Shown here: positions 6,812 to 8,163 of the stretch, one piece after another
Position numbering within the stretch: the stretch's first letter is position 1
How the letters are laid out: each line of letters begins with the position of its first letter
Source: JAGOSA01 sp039795715
GTDB lineage: Bacteria; Patescibacteriota; Minisyncoccia; Phycocordibacterales; UBA9973
Assembly (NCBI GenBank): GCA_039795715.1
Contig: JBDKLD010000065.1
Span: 1 to 8,163, forward strand
Reading direction: 5' to 3'
Length of the DNA stretch: 8,163 bases
Notes under the pieces: model-generated
Seen by the model: the letters and a program-made list of their open reading frames with translations, nothing else
Database searches by the model: none
Told to the model about the DNA's origin: nothing
Made by a program: the position numbers and the translations under genes

Positions 6812-7604
6812 ATTTATTTCATACAAAGAGCGCAACTTCCGAAGCTACCGAAAAAAGATTTTGGTGGTGCTCGGTGTCGCGGGCGCAATTTTGGCGATTT
6901 TTTTCCTGGCTGTCGGCCCGAAGAAAACTATTTCAGCTATCGCCAGTGTTGGTAATTCAATTTTTAAAATAAAACATTCTATTGGACAAAATATGAGCGA
7001 TGGACTTGAGCTATCCAAGTCAAAGAGCACACTCATCGAAGAAAAAAATGCGCTCAATGACAAAATTACTGAGCTTGAAGCTTCGCTTGCAGATTTGCCA
7101 ACACTAAAAGACGAGAATGCAAAGCTCACCGAAATGTTGGCTAGAAAAAAAGAAACTACAGAACTCACTGTTGCGCGAATTTTGGCAAAGCCCAATCAGT
7201 CTGTGTACGACACATTATTGATTGACGCTGGGAGCGAAGAGGGAATTGTTGTTGGCGCAAAAGTTTTTGCTCGTGGTGATATTCCGCTTGGCCTCGTTGC
7301 TGAAACAGATCTCCATGCAGCAAGGGTGAAGTTATTCTCAACAAGTGGCGAAAAAACCAAGGCCGTTATAGTTGGCAAAGATATATATATTGATTTGGAA
7401 GGTCGCGGTGGCGGAACATTTCAGACGACTTTACCTCGCGATGTCGTGATCGATAAAGGCACGACAGTGGCGACAGTTGATGATGGAGAAACAATCGCTA
7501 TCGCCGAAGAAAGTTTGGCAGATCCTCGCGACCCATTTCAACGCATTCTTTTCCGATCACCGGTCAATCTTTTTGAGCTGCGGTTTGTGGGGGTGGAGAA
7601 ATAA
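6789..7604 (+). CDS. mreC: Rod-shape-determining protein MreC
   Basis: A 271-aa bitopic membrane protein that links the MreB filament to cell-wall enzymes outside the membrane. It shows a basic cytoplasmic N-terminus, one membrane span at about 23-42 (ILVVLGVAGAILAIFFL), a coiled coil at about 70-120 used for dimerisation, and the beta-rich periplasmic-type domain at about 126-269. Family landmarks are DTLLIDAGSEEGI (141-153), the GxGGGxFxTTLPRDV region (206-219) and the closing FELRFV. ATG 6789 is chosen because it leaves a short basic N-terminus before the span; an earlier in-frame ATG at 6729 lies deep inside mreB and would add 20 residues without family support. It overlaps the mreB end by 23 bases and is followed at once by a strong terminator, so mreD is not part of this transcript. 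Confidence 0.93.
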   Translation: MTRKDQNKFISYKERNFRSYRKKILVVLGVAGAILAIFFLAVGPKKTISAIASVGNSIFKIKHSIGQNMSDGLELSKSKSTLIEEKNALNDKITELEASLADLPTLKDENAKLTEMLARKKETTELTVARILAKPNQSVYDTLLIDAGSEEGIVVGAKVFARGDIPLGLVAETDLHAARVKLFSTSGEKTKAVIVGKDIYIDLEGRGGGTFQTTLPRDVVIDKGTTVATVDDGETIAIAEESLADPRDPFQRILFRSPVNLFELRFVGVEK

Positions 7605-7611
7605 AAAAAAG

Positions 7612-7636
7612 AAAGGCTCCAATGCGGAGCCTTTTT
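7612..7636. terminator. Bidirectional intrinsic terminator after mreC
   Basis: AAAGGCTCC (7612-7620), loop AATGC, GGAGCCTTT (7626-7634) with a T run at 7632-7636 on the plus strand. An eight-base A run at 7603-7610 supplies the U tail for the minus strand. It lies seven bases after the mreC stop and 12 bases beyond the stop of the convergent small gene. Confidence 0.93.
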
Positions 7637-7648
7637 CAGAATAATATT

Positions 7649-7981
7649 TTATTTTTTTATTGCAATGACCTTACCTTTCACGATTTTGTATTTCTGTAAA
7701 CCAAACACTCGTGAACTGTCAGAGTAACTCCAGGCATCTCGTCCACTATAGACGAACCCTTGCCCAAAATCTGGTGACGCCTTCATTATTGGAACATATT
7801 CACCAGTATCAGGTAAATCATTGTATGCAATCGGTGCAGCAGTAGCTGTGTACTCGATTCCATTGGCATCAACAATTATAATCTTATGGTCTGTACAAGA
7901 TGAGCATACAGCAAGTAAGAACAGAAACAAGGCATAGCCCAAAACGTAAAGGAGAGATAGGTTTCTTACTGGATTTTTCAT
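7649..7981 (-). CDS. Small membrane-anchored or lipoprotein-like protein of unknown function
   Basis: A 110-aa protein that I do not recognise. It has a short basic N-terminus, a hydrophobic segment at about 8-25 and then C26-S-S-C29. This resembles a lipoprotein signal, but neither Cys has a canonical lipobox before it: Cys26 is preceded by Val, and Cys29 by Cys-Ser-Ser. A membrane anchor is the alternative. The remainder (30-110) is a small, soluble-looking domain with Tyr- and Asp-rich patches and a basic KGKVIAIKK tail, and would lie outside the membrane. Its reality is supported by a near-consensus promoter just upstream, a compatible start and a shared terminator downstream. The start codon ATG has no Shine-Dalgarno. 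It is convergent with mreC and lies beside an IS30 element in the same orientation. Confidence 0.65.
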   Translation of the reverse strand: MKNPVRNLSLLYVLGYALFLFLLAVCSSCTDHKIIIVDANGIEYTATAAPIAYNDLPDTGEYVPIMKASPDFGQGFVYSGRDAWSYSDSSRVFGLQKYKIVKGKVIAIKK

Positions 7982-8006
7982 AGTTTTTGGTTTTTATGTT
8001 TTCTGT

Positions 8007-8035
8007 ATTGTAGCATGTAAAACATACAAAGTCAA
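8007..8035 (-). promoter_or_regulatory. Near-consensus sigma70 promoter of the small exported-protein gene
   Basis: On the minus strand, TTGACT (8030-8035), a 17-base spacer and TACAAT (8007-8012). It lies 25 bases before the ATG, so the leader would be about 19-20 bases. The spacer contains an imperfect palindrome, GTATGT-TTT-ACATGC (8013-8027, five of six pairs), placed where a repressor could bind. The operator role is inference. Confidence 0.7.
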
Positions 8036-8049
8036 GTATCTGAAAGGTA

Positions 8050-8163
8050 CATTCAACCTGTTAATGCAACACTTTCATTAAATACTTCTAATGGTGTTTT
8101 CCAGCCAAGTCGTTTTCTGGGACGGTTGTTGAGAGCGTCTTCAACGACTTTAATAGTCTCATC
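8050..8163 (-). mobile_element. IS30-family insertion sequence, 3' end only (runs off the window)
   Basis: The transposase 3' end enters from the right edge. The terminal inverted repeat of IS30-type elements usually overlaps or directly follows the transposase stop, so the element boundary is placed near 8050. The matching end and the target duplication are outside the window, so the exact edge is uncertain. The boundary falls about 15 bases from the -35 box of the small gene's promoter. Confidence 0.65.
8053..8163 (-). CDS. IS30-family transposase, C-terminal fragment
   Basis: The last 36 residues of a transposase, open at the window edge and ending with TGA at 8053-8055. The segment LNNRPRKRLGWKTPLEVF is the characteristic C-terminal signature of IS30-family DDE transposases, and the VAL near the end is also typical. 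The DDE catalytic core lies beyond the window, so it cannot be said whether the gene is intact. It reads in the same direction as the neighbouring small gene. Confidence 0.88.
   Translation of the reverse strand, partial: DETIKVVEDALNNRPRKRLGWKTPLEVFNESVALTG

Noticed and set aside
7802..7816. LPDTG sequence in the small exported protein (residues 56-60), resembling a sortase signal
   Set aside because: It is internal, about 50 residues from the C-terminus, and is not followed by a hydrophobic segment and basic tail, so it is not a functional sorting signal.
8053..8055. TGA recoded as glycine, as in some CPR lineages
   Set aside because: The TGA falls exactly where IS30 transposases end, and no gene in the window needs TGA to be read as an amino acid.
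1..8163. CRISPR array, tRNA or rRNA genes, replication origin
   Set aside because: No regularly spaced direct repeats, cloverleaf with CCA-end context, rRNA-like sequence or cluster of DnaA-box-like sites was seen on either strand.

Overview
The window looks like chromosomal DNA from an AT-rich bacterium of the Candidate Phyla Radiation (Patescibacteria), most likely Parcubacteria/Paceibacteria. Three things point there: an exported protein ending in the Cys-flanked peptidoglycan-binding module common in parcubacterial surface proteins; a short prolyl-tRNA synthetase (about 422 aa) without the bacterial INS editing domain; and the parcubacterial look of MreB/MreC. This placement is inference from protein style. 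Most stop codons are TAA, and the one TGA seen acts as a stop, so the standard bacterial code fits.

Layout. 1-41: possible 3' end of an upstream gene. 65-2620 (+): large exported modular polysaccharide deacetylase (NodB/CE4) with a carbohydrate-binding-like N-terminal module, two Ig-like repeats, a Gly/Ser linker and a peptidoglycan-binding C-terminus. 2672-4207 (-): convergent gene for a membrane-anchored or exported GH26 (beta-mannanase-like) protein with a long Pro/Thr linker. The two share one bidirectional terminator at 2646-2667. 4208-4366: divergent intergenic region with a good promoter for proS that would give a leaderless mRNA. 4367-5635 (+): proS. 5636-5764: intergenic stretch dominated by a large GC-rich inverted repeat. 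5765-6811 and 6789-7604 (+): mreB and mreC, overlapping, then a bidirectional terminator at 7612-7636. 7649-7981 (-): small membrane-anchored or lipoprotein-like protein of unknown function with a near-consensus promoter. 8053-8163 (-): C-terminal end of an IS30-family transposase running off the window.

How the genes relate. The left half encodes two exported proteins that probably act on cell-surface or environmental polysaccharide. The middle and right encode housekeeping functions: tRNA charging and the cell-shape cytoskeleton. The right edge is accessory, with an insertion sequence beside a small exported protein.

The most notable observations are: (1) the deacetylase catalytic domain is interrupted by what looks like a second, diverged copy of the protein's own N-terminal carbohydrate-binding-like module; (2) a roughly 113-bp palindromic element between proS and mreB can be folded into a branched structure; (3) proS appears leaderless, and no start in the window has a convincing well-placed Shine-Dalgarno; (4) the mre operon stops after mreC. 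I found no CRISPR array, tRNA or rRNA, and nothing that clearly forms a new defence-like system.
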